Shown: positions 1-8,974 of the stretch, in pieces
Position numbering within the stretch: position 1 is the first letter of the stretch
Layout of the letters: each line of letters starts with the position of its first letter
Assembly (NCBI GenBank): GCA_963792785.1
Contig: CAWBXO010000002.1
Coordinates: 372,001 to 436,000, forward strand
Direction: 5' to 3'
DNA length: 64,000 nt
Source: CAWIMX01 sp963792785
GTDB taxonomy: Bacteria > Acidobacteriota > Vicinamibacteria > Vicinamibacterales > CAVVIG01
Translations under genes and position numbers: made by a program
The notes under the pieces: model-generated
Database searches by the model: none
Seen by the model: only the letters and a program-made list of their open reading frames with translations
Told to the model about the DNA's origin: nothing

Positions 1-1046
1 CTGCTGGCTCGGCAGCCAGACTTCGATGTCGTACGTCTTGGCCGCGGCGAACCCCATGTCGCCGGTGCAGAGCGCCATCGTCCGGTACGGCAGCTCGAGG
101 CGCTTGAGCACTTCCTCGGCGTCGGCCGTGAGGCTCTCGAGCTCGTCGTAGGACTGCTCGGGCGCCGTGATCTTCACCAGCTCCACCTTGTCGAACTGGT
201 GCTGGCGGATCAGGCCGCGCACGTCCTGGCCGTACGAGCCCGCTTCGCTGCGGAAGCACGGCGTGTAGGCGGTGTAGCGCAGCGGCAGCGCGCGGCCGTC
301 GAGGATTTCGCCGCGATGCAGGTTCGTGAGCGGCACCTCGGCCGTCGGCACGAGGTAAAGATCCCAGTCGCCGGCAATCTTGAACAGGTCTCCCTCGAAC
401 TTCGGCAGCTGGCCCGTGCCGGTGAGCGATGCCGTGTTCGCGAGGAACGGGCGGCTCGACCTCGACGGTAGCCGTGCTCGCGCGTGTGCAGGTCGAGCAT
501 GAAGTTGATGAGCGCGCGCGAGAGCCGCGCGCCCGCGCCGGTCAGCACCGCGAAGCGCGCGCCGGCGATCCGCGTCGCGCGCTCGAAGTCGAGGATGCCG
601 AGCGCGCGGCCCGAGATCCCAGTGCGCCTGCGGCTCGAAGTCGAAGGCCTGCGGCTCGCCGTGGCGACGGACTTCCAGGTTGTCGGCGGCGCTCGCGCCG
701 CGGGGCACGCTGGCGTGCGGCAGGTTGGGCAGGCCGAGGAGCGCCTGGTTGCGCTGGTATTCGACGCCATCGAGCTGCACGCCCAGCTGCTTGATCTGCG
801 GCGGCGCGCTGGCGGTTCGCTTCCTGGATGCTCGACGTGTCCTGTCCCTGCCGCTTCGCGCGGGCCACCTCGTCGCCCGAGGTGTTCTGCAGGCGCTTCA
901 GCCCCTCGAGCTCGGGAATCAGCCGCCTGCGCGCCGTCTCGAGCGTCGCGATGTCCTCGCAGCGTCTTGTCGGGATCGAGACCCCGCGCGCGCAGACCGT
1001 TGCGCACTTCTTCGATGTGATCCCGGATGTAGGCCGGGTCAAGCAT
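1..1046 (-). CDS. serS: Seryl-tRNA synthetase, 3' end outside window, frame split by indels
   Basis: Class II aminoacyl-tRNA synthetase that charges tRNA-Ser in the cytoplasm. The start is ATG at 1046 (MLDPAYIRDHIEEVRNGL), followed by the two-helix coiled-coil arm (about residues 30-105). The catalytic core follows, with the motif-1 region (GARFAVLTGAGARLSRAL), TAEVPLTNLH and motif 2 (FRSEAGSYGQDVRGLIRQHQ). Motif 3 lies beyond the window edge; about 345 of an expected 425 residues are present. The frame is broken near 959, 799, 606, 464 and 448; each break is one extra base beside a codon third position, and conserved sequence continues across each. The gene is divergent from galU with a 56 bp gap. 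Identity is certain; the frame breaks are probably consensus errors. Confidence 0.93.
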
Positions 1047-1090
1047 GAACCTGGTCTATTCTATATTCGCCGCGAACCCGAGTCCTCTGC

Positions 1091-1096
1091 TACGAT
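1091..1096 (+). promoter_or_regulatory. Candidate -10 element for galU
   Basis: TACGAT lies 6 nt upstream of the GTG start of galU in the short divergent serS-galU gap. No convincing -35 was found. The spacing would place the transcription start at or near the start codon. Confidence 0.35.
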
Positions 1097-1102
1097 CTTC
1101 GC

Positions 1103-2006
1103 GTGAGCGCCCGCCTTCGCAAAGCCGTCTTCCCCGCCGCCGGCCTCGGCACGCGGTTCCTCCCCGCCACCAAGGCGCAGCCCAAGGAAATGCTGCCGCT
1201 GGTGGACAAGCCGATCATCCAGTACGGCGTCGAGGAGGCCGTCGCCTCGGGCCTCGACAACATCATCCTGGTCACCGGCCGCGGCAAGAACGCCATCGAG
1301 GACCATTTCGACGTGTCGATCGAACTCGAGACGTTCCTCGAGGCCCGCGGCAAGACCGAGCAGCTCGCCGAGGTCCGCAAGATCTCGAATCTGATCAACG
1401 TCGCGTACGTCCGCCAGGGCGAGCCGCTCGGCCTGGGTCACGCCGTGCTCGTCACGCGCGAGCTGATCGGCGACGAGCCGTTCGCCGTCATCCTGGGCGA
1501 CGACGTGATCGACGCCGACCCGCCGGCGATCAACCAGATGATCGACGTCTTCGAGCGCGTCGGCGGGCCGGTGCTCGCCGTCGAGCGCGTGCCGCGCGAC
1601 GAGATCTCCAAGCTACGGCGTCATCGCCCCCGACCGCGGGCGTCTCGCTCGGCGACGGCATCTACGAGGTCGCGGACCTCGTGGAGAAGCCGGCGCCGCA
1701 GGACGCGCCGTCCGATCTGGCCATCATCGGCCGCTACATCCTCACGCCGGACATCTTCCCGGCGCTCGCGGCCACGCAAGAGCGACCGCACGGGCGAGAT
1801 TCAGCTCACCAACGGCCTGCGCGAGCTGCTCCGGCAGCGGCCGATCTATGCGTGTGAGGTCAAGGGCGTGCGGCACGACACGGGCAACAAGCTCGGGTTC
1901 CTGAAGGCGATGGTCTATTTCGCGCTGCGCCGCCCGGACCTCGCCGAGGACTTCGGCCAGTACCTCGCCGGCCTCGATCTGCCGCGCGCCCATCGGGAAG
2001 CGCTAG
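1103..2006 (+). CDS. galU: UTP-glucose-1-phosphate uridylyltransferase, frame split by indels
   Basis: Makes UDP-glucose from UTP and glucose 1-phosphate, feeding polysaccharide and LPS synthesis. It starts at GTG 1103 (MSARLRKAVFPAAGLGTRFL). The nucleotide-binding signature GLGTRFLPATKAQPKEMLPL is at about residues 14-33 and the metal-binding GDDVID at about 130-135; EIQLTNGL and the KGVRHDTGNKLGFL region close the core. About 300 residues is normal for the family. Extra bases at 1613, 1641, 1777 and 1985 interrupt the frame. Removing them gives a C-terminus ending PIGKR and TAG at 2004-2006. That stop overlaps the stop of the convergent fmdB-type gene in a shared CTAG. Confidence 0.93.
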
Positions 2007-2356
2007 CTCGCCTTCGGCGTGTCGGCGCCCTTGGCGGGCTTGCGGTCGGACGCGGGGCTCTCCTTGCTCTCCCCGCCGGTCTTCGATTTCTCGGACGTGT
2101 CGGTCTGGTTGGATTTCTCGCTTTTCTCGTTCTTCTCGCTCTTCTCGTTCTTTCCGGCCGTCGCGCCGCCGCGGTCCTTCTTGGCGTAGTCGGTGATGTA
2201 CCAGCCGGTGCCCTTGAACTGGAACGCCGGCGACGAAATCAGCTTGTGCACCGGCCCGCCGCATTTCGGGCAGGTCTCGACCGGCGGATCCGAGAACTTC
2301 TGAATCACCTCGAACCGGTGGCCGCAGGCGTCGCACGTGTATTCGTAGAGGGGCAT
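2003..2356 (-). CDS. FmdB-family zinc ribbon protein with charged low-complexity tail
   Basis: A 117-residue protein. The N-terminus MPLYEYTCDACGHRFEV and the later CPKCGG form the two CxxC knuckles of the FmdB/CxxC_CxxC_SSSS zinc-ribbon family, followed by HKLISSPAFQFKGTGWY, also typical. Residues from about 65 onward are a Lys/Glu/Ser-rich tail with repeated EKS and NEKSEK units, likely disordered. Function in this family is poorly known (proposed regulatory or nucleic-acid binding roles). The start is the ATG at 2356, just downstream of the DUF885 gene on the same strand (stop at 2373), so the two may be co-transcribed. Confidence 0.85.
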   Translation of the reverse strand: MPLYEYTCDACGHRFEVIQKFSDPPVETCPKCGGPVHKLISSPAFQFKGTGWYITDYAKKDRGGATAGKNEKSEKNEKSEKSNQTDTSEKSKTGGESKESPASDRKPAKGADTPKAS

Positions 2357-2372
2357 CGAACGTCTCCCGGTC

Positions 2373-4037
2373 CTAATCCAGCAGGTCGCCCGCGTCGTTC
2401 TCGAGCATGAGCTGCCGGTGGAGCCAGAACGGCGCGGTGCCGTTCCCGAGCAGCGTGTCGTGGAACGTGCGGAGCGAGAACGCCTTGCCCATGCTGCTGC
2501 TGGTAGTCCTGACGCAGCTTCAGCAGCATCAGCTTCCCAGCCGTGTACACGAGATACGTCGGATCGAACGTGCCACGCTCGGCCTCGCGCCGCGCGTTGG
2601 CCTCCTCCATGAACGCTTCCTCGCGGAAGAACCGGACCCCCTGCTCCACCGACATGTCCTCGGTGTGCAGCCGGATGCCGACGATGAAGCGCGCGAGGCG
2701 GATCAGCGCTTCGGCGAGCTGGCCGAGCTTCACGCCGTAGTCCTGCCGGCCGAAGCCCGCCTCGACCATCATCTGCTCGCAGTAGTGCGCCCAGCCCTCG
2801 ACGAACGAGGCCGGCGCGAACAGGATCGACTTGCGCGCCTTCGACTCGACCTTCCGCAGGTGCTGGTAGTGGAGGAAGTGGCCCGGGTACACCTCGTGGA
2901 TCGAGATCGACCAGAGCGTCGGCAGGTTGTAGTCGCGCAGGTGCTCGTGCTGCCGGTCCAGTGGCCACGACGGGGTCCGCGTCGGTCAGGTAGTAGTAGG
3001 CGCGCGTCGGCTTGGCCTCGAACGGGCCCGGCGTCCACATGCTCGCGAACGACCAGCGGTAGAAGTCCGGCGTCGGCGCGACCATCACCGGCTCGGCCGA
3101 CGGCAGCGACACGATCGACTGCCGCTCGAGAAACGTCCGCAGCTCGTCGAGCTGCCGGCGCGCGACGGCGACGAGCTCGCCCGGCCCCGGATGCGTCGCT
3201 TTCACCTGCTCCCACGTCTGCAGCGGATCGCCGCCGTTCATGCGCCCCGCCACGCCGGCGGAACCTCTCCTGCGTCTCGCGGAGCTCGCGCTCCGCGATG
3301 GCCAGCAGCCGATCGACCGGCAGCGGCAGGCCTTCTTCGAGGCGAAGCTTCTTCTCGAACTTCTCGCGGCCCAGGCGGAACGACGCGCGCGCCTTCGGTG
3401 CGACCTCGTCCTCCAGGTACGCGATGTACGGCCCGAGCGACTGCGACGGCCTCCCCCTGGGCGTCGGCCAGGTCGCCCAGCAGGTGCAGATCGTCCACGC
3501 TCGCCAGCGCTCTCGGGAGATCGTCCTCGACGAACTTCAGCGCGCCGCTGCATCGTCTCGATGCCGACCTTGACGAAGATGCCCGGCGGCTCCTTGATGT
3601 TGTCGCGGGCGGCCTGGATGACGCGCGGCACCTGCCGCAGCTTGGAGAGAACCGCCGCGCGCGCTCCGGCGCCGGCGCGTGCGAGAACAGCGCCTGGCCC
3701 GCGAGGCTCGACGCGATGATGTCGGAGTAGAGCTGCGGGTTGCGCTCCCAGGTGCGCACGACCTCGAGCTCGAACATGCGCCCCTGCAGATGATCGGCGA
3801 GCATCTGGTGCTCGAGGCGCTCGACCCGGGTCATGCCGCCACGGTCGATCTCGTGCAGGCGCCGAAGGTACCCGGAGAGCGCGTGCGCCTCGCCCTCGAT
3901 CGCGTGGCGGCTCAGATCCTCCAGGCAGGTCGTCGTGCACGTGCACCCCGTCGAGGGTGGCGTGCGTCGGGTGCGTCTCATGGAGGTACGCCGAGGAGAT
4001 CGTCGACGAAGTGCGGCAGGGGTTCGGACGCGATCAT
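2373..4037 (-). CDS. DUF885 family metallopeptidase-like protein, frame split by indels
   Basis: About 550 residues of the DUF885 family, related to gluzincin-type peptidases. The putative zinc site is SIHEVYPGHFLHYQHL (an HExxPGH variant), followed by a second conserved block SFVEGWAHYCEQMMVEAGF and the C-terminal DMSVEQGVRFFREEA and LMLLKLRQDY. The start ATG at 4037 (MIASEPLPHFVDDLLG) is supported by continuous N-terminal homology after a break in the fourth GGC codon region. No clear signal peptide was seen. Several breaks occur, including an extra base at 2493 and others near 2960, 3240, 3450, 3545 and 3930. The substrate is unknown. The divergent neighbour is rsmI. Confidence 0.85.
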
Positions 4038-4053
4038 GGCCAATCCTCAATGG

Positions 4054-4059
4054 TACAAT
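4054..4059 (+). promoter_or_regulatory. Candidate -10 element for rsmI
   Basis: TACAAT lies 16 nt upstream of the rsmI ATG in the gap with the divergent DUF885 gene. It differs from TATAAT at one base. No good -35 is visible. Confidence 0.45.
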
Positions 4060-4075
4060 AAAGACACCGTTTTCC

Positions 4076-4924
4076 ATGCCCGGCACGCTGTTCGTGGTCG
4101 CCACGCCCATCGGCAATCTCGACGATCTGACCAACCGGGCGCTGCGCACGCTCCGCGAGGCCACCGTGATCGCCGCCGAGGACACGCGCCACACGGCCCG
4201 CCTCCTGGCGCACTACGGCATCACCACGCCGGCGACGAGCCTCCACGAGCACAACGAGGAGGGCAAAAGCGCGGCGCTGGTCGCTCGGCTCGAACGCGGC
4301 GACGACATCGCCCTCGTCTCCGACGCGGGTACGCCGGGGATCTCCGACCCGGGGCGCCGGCTCGTCCGCGCCGCCCGGAAAGCGGGCTACCCCATCGTCC
4401 CCATCCCAGGGCCGAGCGCCGTCGTGACCGCATTGTCGGCATCGGGGCTTCCGGCAGACACCTTCACCTTCCTGGGCTTCCCCCCGACTAGGTCAAAAGA
4501 CCGTAAGCAGTGGCTCTCCGCACTCGCTTCGGCAGGCCGAACGGCTGTGTTCTTCGAGGCGCCCCACCGGATTCAGCGAACTCTCCAGGATATCCAAGCC
4601 ACCCTGGGTGACATTGAGCTGTTCATCGCCCGTGAGATAACCAAGAGGCATGAAACATTGGTCATAGGACCAATATCAGTACTCCTGGCAGGCCTTGGAG
4701 AACCTAGGGGCGAGTTCACGGTAGTTGTTGATTTAGGTCAAAAGATAGAAATTGTCGCTGCCGACGAGCCGAAGGCTGGCGTTATAGCCCATGAATTTGG
4801 TCTTATGACAGAAAATAGGAGATCTGGTCGCCGAGCGGCTCTGGCTGAGCTAGGCCGTAAGTACGGCCTGTCAGCAAATCAAGTGTACGAAGCGGTTGAG
4901 AGAGGCAAGAAATCTGTCGATTGA
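4076..4924 (+). CDS. rsmI: 16S rRNA (cytidine(1402)-2'-O)-methyltransferase
   Basis: A 282-residue SAM-dependent enzyme with the tetrapyrrole-methylase fold that 2'-O-methylates C1402 of 16S rRNA. It carries the family blocks ATPIGNLDDLTNRAL (8-22), AEDTRHTARLL, SDAGTPGISDPGRRL, the PIPGPSAVVTALSASGLP region and FFEAPHRI. ATG 4076 was chosen because the conserved GTLFVVATPIGNL begins right after it. The frame is intact, unlike its neighbours. From about 4480 to 4990 the DNA is visibly less GC-rich, with codons such as ATA, TTA and GTA that are rare nearby, so the 3' half may have a different history. The stop overlaps an alternative TTG of the next frame. Confidence 0.93.
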   Translation: MPGTLFVVATPIGNLDDLTNRALRTLREATVIAAEDTRHTARLLAHYGITTPATSLHEHNEEGKSAALVARLERGDDIALVSDAGTPGISDPGRRLVRAARKAGYPIVPIPGPSAVVTALSASGLPADTFTFLGFPPTRSKDRKQWLSALASAGRTAVFFEAPHRIQRTLQDIQATLGDIELFIAREITKRHETLVIGPISVLLAGLGEPRGEFTVVVDLGQKIEIVAADEPKAGVIAHEFGLMTENRRSGRRAALAELGRKYGLSANQVYEAVERGKKSVD

Positions 4925-5031
4925 CCAAGCTGGATCGTCTGGCCGGACCGGTCGGCTTGACCGGGTACAGACATTCTGTTACTTTGACCATCCTTCCGAA
5001 GGGTCTTCAGTCTCGCCTCATCGGGACGCTC

Positions 5032-5664
5032 ATGGCGAAACAGCGGCGCATTCTTCCCCGTTCGGCGAAATCCCCCTCAGATTCGGAACCTGCGCACGCC
5101 TTGCCCCCGGGGCGCGAGCATCGCTCCACGTACTTCGAGGCCGTCGCCGTGTACGAGCGCGCCGTTCAGTCGCTGCAACGGCACGACTTCGCCGAGGCCC
5201 GCGCGCTTCTCGAATCGGTGCTCACCACCTTCCCCGAGGAGAAAGAGCTGCACGAGCGCGTCCGCCTCTACCTGAACGTCTGCGCCCGTCAGGAGGCCAC
5301 GCGCTCGGCCGAGCCGCGGAGCGTCGACGAGCGGCTCTACGCTGCGACGCTCGCCATCAATGAGGGCGACTACGACGCCGCGATCAAGCAGCTGCACCTG
5401 GTGCGCGACGAGGACCCCGACAACGATCACGCCATCTACATGCTCGGCGTCGCGCACGCCCAGCGGGGCGACCATATCGCCGCCGTCGCGCACCTCGAGC
5501 GCGCGATGGCCCTCAACCCGGAAAACCGCAGCCACGCGCGCCAGGATCCGGACCTCGAACCGATTCGCGACGACGAGGCCTTCCGCGCCGCGCTCGATGC
5601 CGCCCCGGATTCCACCGGCGGCGCCGAGCGGCGCCGGCCCTTCCGATCCAGGCCCTCACGCTGA
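5032..5664 (+). CDS. Tetratricopeptide repeat protein
   Basis: A 210-residue soluble protein. ATG 5032 (MAKQRRILPRSAKSP) is preferred over an in-frame TTG at 4921 that overlaps the end of rsmI, because the added 37 residues look non-coding. TPR-like helices run from about residue 40: AVYERAVQSLQRHDFAEARA, a CARQE linker, then AINEGDYDAAIKQLHLV and AHAQRGDHIAAVAHLERAMA with the A/G-Y-A spacing of TPRs. The last 30 residues are Asp/Arg-rich. TPR arrays mediate protein contacts; a specific role cannot be stated. It lies between rsmI and glmU on the same strand. Confidence 0.75.
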   Translation: MAKQRRILPRSAKSPSDSEPAHALPPGREHRSTYFEAVAVYERAVQSLQRHDFAEARALLESVLTTFPEEKELHERVRLYLNVCARQEATRSAEPRSVDERLYAATLAINEGDYDAAIKQLHLVRDEDPDNDHAIYMLGVAHAQRGDHIAAVAHLERAMALNPENRSHARQDPDLEPIRDDEAFRAALDAAPDSTGGAERRRPFRSRPSR

Positions 5665-5672
5665 TTTCGCGC

Positions 5673-5678
5673 TAATCT
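5673..5678 (+). promoter_or_regulatory. Candidate -10 element for glmU
   Basis: TAATCT lies 6 nt upstream of the glmU GTG start. It matches the short-spacing pattern seen at galU, the pcrA-like gene and the Wzm-like gene. Confidence 0.35.
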
Positions 5679-5684
5679 AACCGG

Positions 5685-7071
5685 GTGTTGCACCTCGTCG
5701 TGCTGGCGGCCGGCAAGGGGACGCGCATGAAGTCGGCGCTCCCGAAGGTGCTCCACCTGGCGGCCGGCGTGCCGTTGATCGGCCATGTGCTCGACGCCGC
5801 GCAGGCCCTCCAGCCGGGCAGCATCGTCGTCGTGGTCGGCCATGGCGCCGACCGAGTGCGGGAGGGGCTGGCGGGACGCCCGGGCCTCACGTTTGTGGCG
5901 CAGGAGCCACAGCTCGGCACCGCCCACGCCCTGCTCACGGCCGAGGCGGCGCTCCAGGGCGCGACCGGCACGCTCGTGCTGCTGTCAGGCGATGTGCCCC
6001 TGATGTCACGTGAAACGCTGCGCTCGCTCGTGCGAACGCATGAAGCCGCCGGCGCGGCCATGACCGTCGCGACCGCGATCGTGCCCGATCCGGCTGGCTA
6101 CGGCCGGATCGTCCGGTCGCCCGCATCCGGCAAGCAAATTGCTCGCATCGTCGAGGATCGGGACGCCACCCCGGACGAACGGGTGATCGACGAGATCAAC
6201 GCCGGCGTTTACGCCTTCGCGCTCGACGGACTCTTCGACGCGCTGCGCGGCATCGCGGCCGACAACGCGCAGGGCGAGTACTATCTTCCCGACCTCGTCG
6301 CGCTCTACCGCCGCCAGGGGCGCGCGGTGGCGACGATGCGCGTGGTGAACGCGGACGAAATCCGCGGCGTGAACAGCCGCAAGGAGCTGGCCGAGGTGAG
6401 CCGACTGGTGCGCTCGGAGATTAACGACGCCCTGATGGCCTCGGGTGTCACGCTCGATGATCCCGCCACCGCCTACATCGACCCCGGCGTGCGCGTGGGC
6501 GTCGACACGGTGATTCATCCCGGCGTGTCGATCGAAGGCGACACGGTGATCGGCGCCGGCTGCGAGCTGCACGCCGGCGTCCGGATCGTGAACTCGCGCC
6601 TGGGCGACGGCGTCGTCGTGTACAACCATTCGATCGTGACCGACTCGACGATCGGCGACCGCGCGCGGGTCGGCCCGTTCGCGCACCTGCGCGCCGGCGC
6701 CACGCTCGAGCCCGACGCCCGCGTCGGCAATTTCGTCGAGCTGAAGAAGACCGTGCTCGGCCCGGGATCGAAGGCGATGCACCTGGCGTATCTGGGCGAC
6801 GCGACGATCGGCGCCGGCGTGAACATCGGTGCGGGCACGATCACGTGCAACTACGACGGCGAACGGAAGCATGCCGACGGTGATCGAGGACGGCGCGTTC
6901 ATCGGCAGCGACACGCAGCTCATCGCCCCCGTGACCGTGCACAAGGACGCGTACGTCGGCACCGGCACGACCGTGCGCGAGGACGTGCCCCCCGGCTCGC
7001 TCGCCGTGAGCGCGGGCAAGCAGCGCAACATCGAGGGCTGGGTGGAAGAGCGACGGAAGAAACAGAAATAG
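5685..7071 (+). CDS. glmU: Bifunctional UDP-GlcNAc pyrophosphorylase / GlcN-1-P acetyltransferase, one indel
   Basis: Makes UDP-GlcNAc for peptidoglycan and LPS: acetylation of glucosamine 1-phosphate, then uridylylation. The GTG start at 5685 leads directly into MLHLVVLAAGKGTRMKSALP (G-x-G-T-R-M-x-S nucleotide site). The uridyltransferase half runs to about residue 230. The C-terminal left-handed beta-helix from about 250 has hexapeptide repeats (IEGDTVIGAGCEL, DARVGNFVELKK) and the acetyltransferase block GVNIGAGTITCNYDG. Total is about 461 residues, normal length. One extra base at about 6873 (KH-PTVIEDGAFIGS) splits the frame. glmS follows 33 nt later, forming a UDP-GlcNAc supply pair. 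Confidence 0.94.
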
Positions 7072-7104
7072 AACCAGAACCCCCAGAACCTCAGGTATCC
7101 AGGT

Positions 7105-8969
7105 ATGTGCGGCATCATCGGCTACATCGGATCCAAGCGACGTCGTGCCGGTCCTCATCGACGGCCTGCGGAGGCTGGAGTACCGCGGCTACGATTCGGC
7201 CGGGCGTCGCCGTCGTGCAAGAACGGCGCATGTGGAGCTGCGGCGCAGCGCGGGCAAGCTCGCCCGAACCTGGAGGAAGCGATCGACAAGGCCCCGATCT
7301 CCGGCGATTACGGCATCGGCCACACGCGCTGGGCCACCCACGGCCGGCCCACCGAGGAGAACGCGCATCCCCACCGCGACTGCACGGGCAAGATCGTCGT
7401 CGTGCACAACGGGATCATCGAGAACTACCTCGATCTGAAGCACGAGCTGCAGCGCGAGGGGCACCGCTTCGTCACCGAGACCGACACCGAGATCGTCGCG
7501 CACCTGGTCGAGCGCGAGATGAAGGACGACGGGCTCGAGAACGCCGTGCGGCGGGCCCTGCTGCTGATGCGCGGCCTGTTCGCCCTGGTGCTGATCTCGG
7601 CCGACGATCCCGACAAGATCGTGGCCGTCCGCAACGGGCCGCCGATCGTCGTCGGCCTCGGCGACGGCGAGTTCTTCGTCGCGTCGGACATCCCGCCGAT
7701 CCTGAGCCACACGCGCGACGTGGTCTTCCTCGGCGACGAGGAGATGGCGATCATCACGCGGACCGGCGTCGCGTTCACCGATTTCTTCGGCCGGCCCGTG
7801 TCGAAGGCCACGCAGCGCGTGCTCTGGGATCCCGATCATGGCGGAGAAGGCCGGCTACAAGCACTTCATGCTCAAGGAGATCTTCGAGCAGCCGACGGCG
7901 GTCGCGCGAGACGATGCTCGGCCGCGTCTCGCAGGACACCGGCGCGCGTGTTTCTCGAGGAGATCGAGCATCTACGGACGCCGCAGCTCGCGGCCGGTCG
8001 ACGGATCGCGATCCTCGGCCTGCGGCACGTCCTGGCACGCCGGCGCTGGTCGGCAAGTTCCTGATCGAGCGGCTCGCGCGTGTCCCGGTCGAAGTCGACT
8101 ACGGATCCGAATACCGCTACCGCGATCCGATCGTCGCGCCGAGATCGCTCGCGGTCGTCGATCACGCAGTCGGGCGAAACGGCCGACACGCTCGCCGCGC
8201 TGCGGGAGGCGAAGAAGGGCGGCGCCGCGAGCATCGCCATCTGCAACGTCGTCGGCAGCATGGCGACGCGGGAGGCCGACGGGGACGATCTACACGCACG
8301 CCGGGCCCGAGATCGGCGTGGCGTCCACCAAGGCCTTCACGTCCCAGCTCGTCGCGCTGTACCTGCTCGCCCTGCGGCTCGCGCAGGCGCGCGGCACGCT
8401 CTCGCCCGACGCGGCGCGGCCGCACGTGGACGCGCTCCTCCAGCCTGCCCCTGCTCTCGACGAGGCGCTGAAGCTGTCGCCCGACATCGAGGAGATCGCC
8501 GGACGCTTCCACACCCGCACGGACTTCCTGTACCTCGGCCGCGGCATCAACTATCCGATCGCGCTCGAGGGCGCGCTGAAGCTGAAGGAAATCTCCTACA
8601 TCCACGCCGAAGGCTATCCGGCCGGAGAGATGAAGCACGGGCCGATCGCGCTCATCGACGAGCGCATGCCGGTCGTCGCCCTCGCGCCCCGCGATCGCGT
8701 GTTCGAGAAGATGGTCGGCAACATGCAGGAAGTGAAGGCGCGCGGCGGATCGGTCGTGGCGCTGGTGACGACACGCGGCGACCAGACCCTCAACTCGATC
8801 CTCGACCCGGAGGTCGACGTCGTCATCCCGCGTGCCCGAGGCGTCCGATCTGCTCGCGCCGATCCTGCTGAGCGTGCCGCTGCAGCTGCTGGCCTACCAC
8901 ATCGCCGTCCGCCGCGGCTGCGACGTCGATCAGCCGAGGAATCTGGCGAAGAGCGTCACGGTAGAATAG
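7105..8969 (+). CDS. glmS: Glutamine--fructose-6-phosphate aminotransferase (isomerizing), frame split by indels
   Basis: Converts fructose 6-phosphate and glutamine to glucosamine 6-phosphate, the first step toward UDP-GlcNAc. MCGIIGYIGS supplies the nucleophile Cys2. The glutaminase domain continues with LEYRGYDSAG, HTRWATHGRPTEENAHPH and VHNGIIENY. Two SIS sugar-isomerase domains follow, with CGTSWHAG, TQSGETADTLAALREAK, SIS core KLKEISYIHAEGYPAGEMKH and the C-terminal DQPRNLAKSVTVE. About 610 residues is normal. At least ten single-base breaks occur (near 7140, 7204, 7217, 7233, 7264, 7832, 7907, 7945, 8016, 8047 and 8832). The order glmU-glmS suggests an operon; the stop TAG lies 5 nt before the helicase start. 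Confidence 0.92.
8962..8967 (+). promoter_or_regulatory. Candidate -10 element for the UvrD/PcrA gene
   Basis: TAGAAT overlaps the last codons of glmS and ends 7 nt before the TTG start of the helicase gene. This arrangement suits a leaderless transcript. No clear -35 is visible. Confidence 0.35.
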
Positions 8970-8974
8970 GCGGG

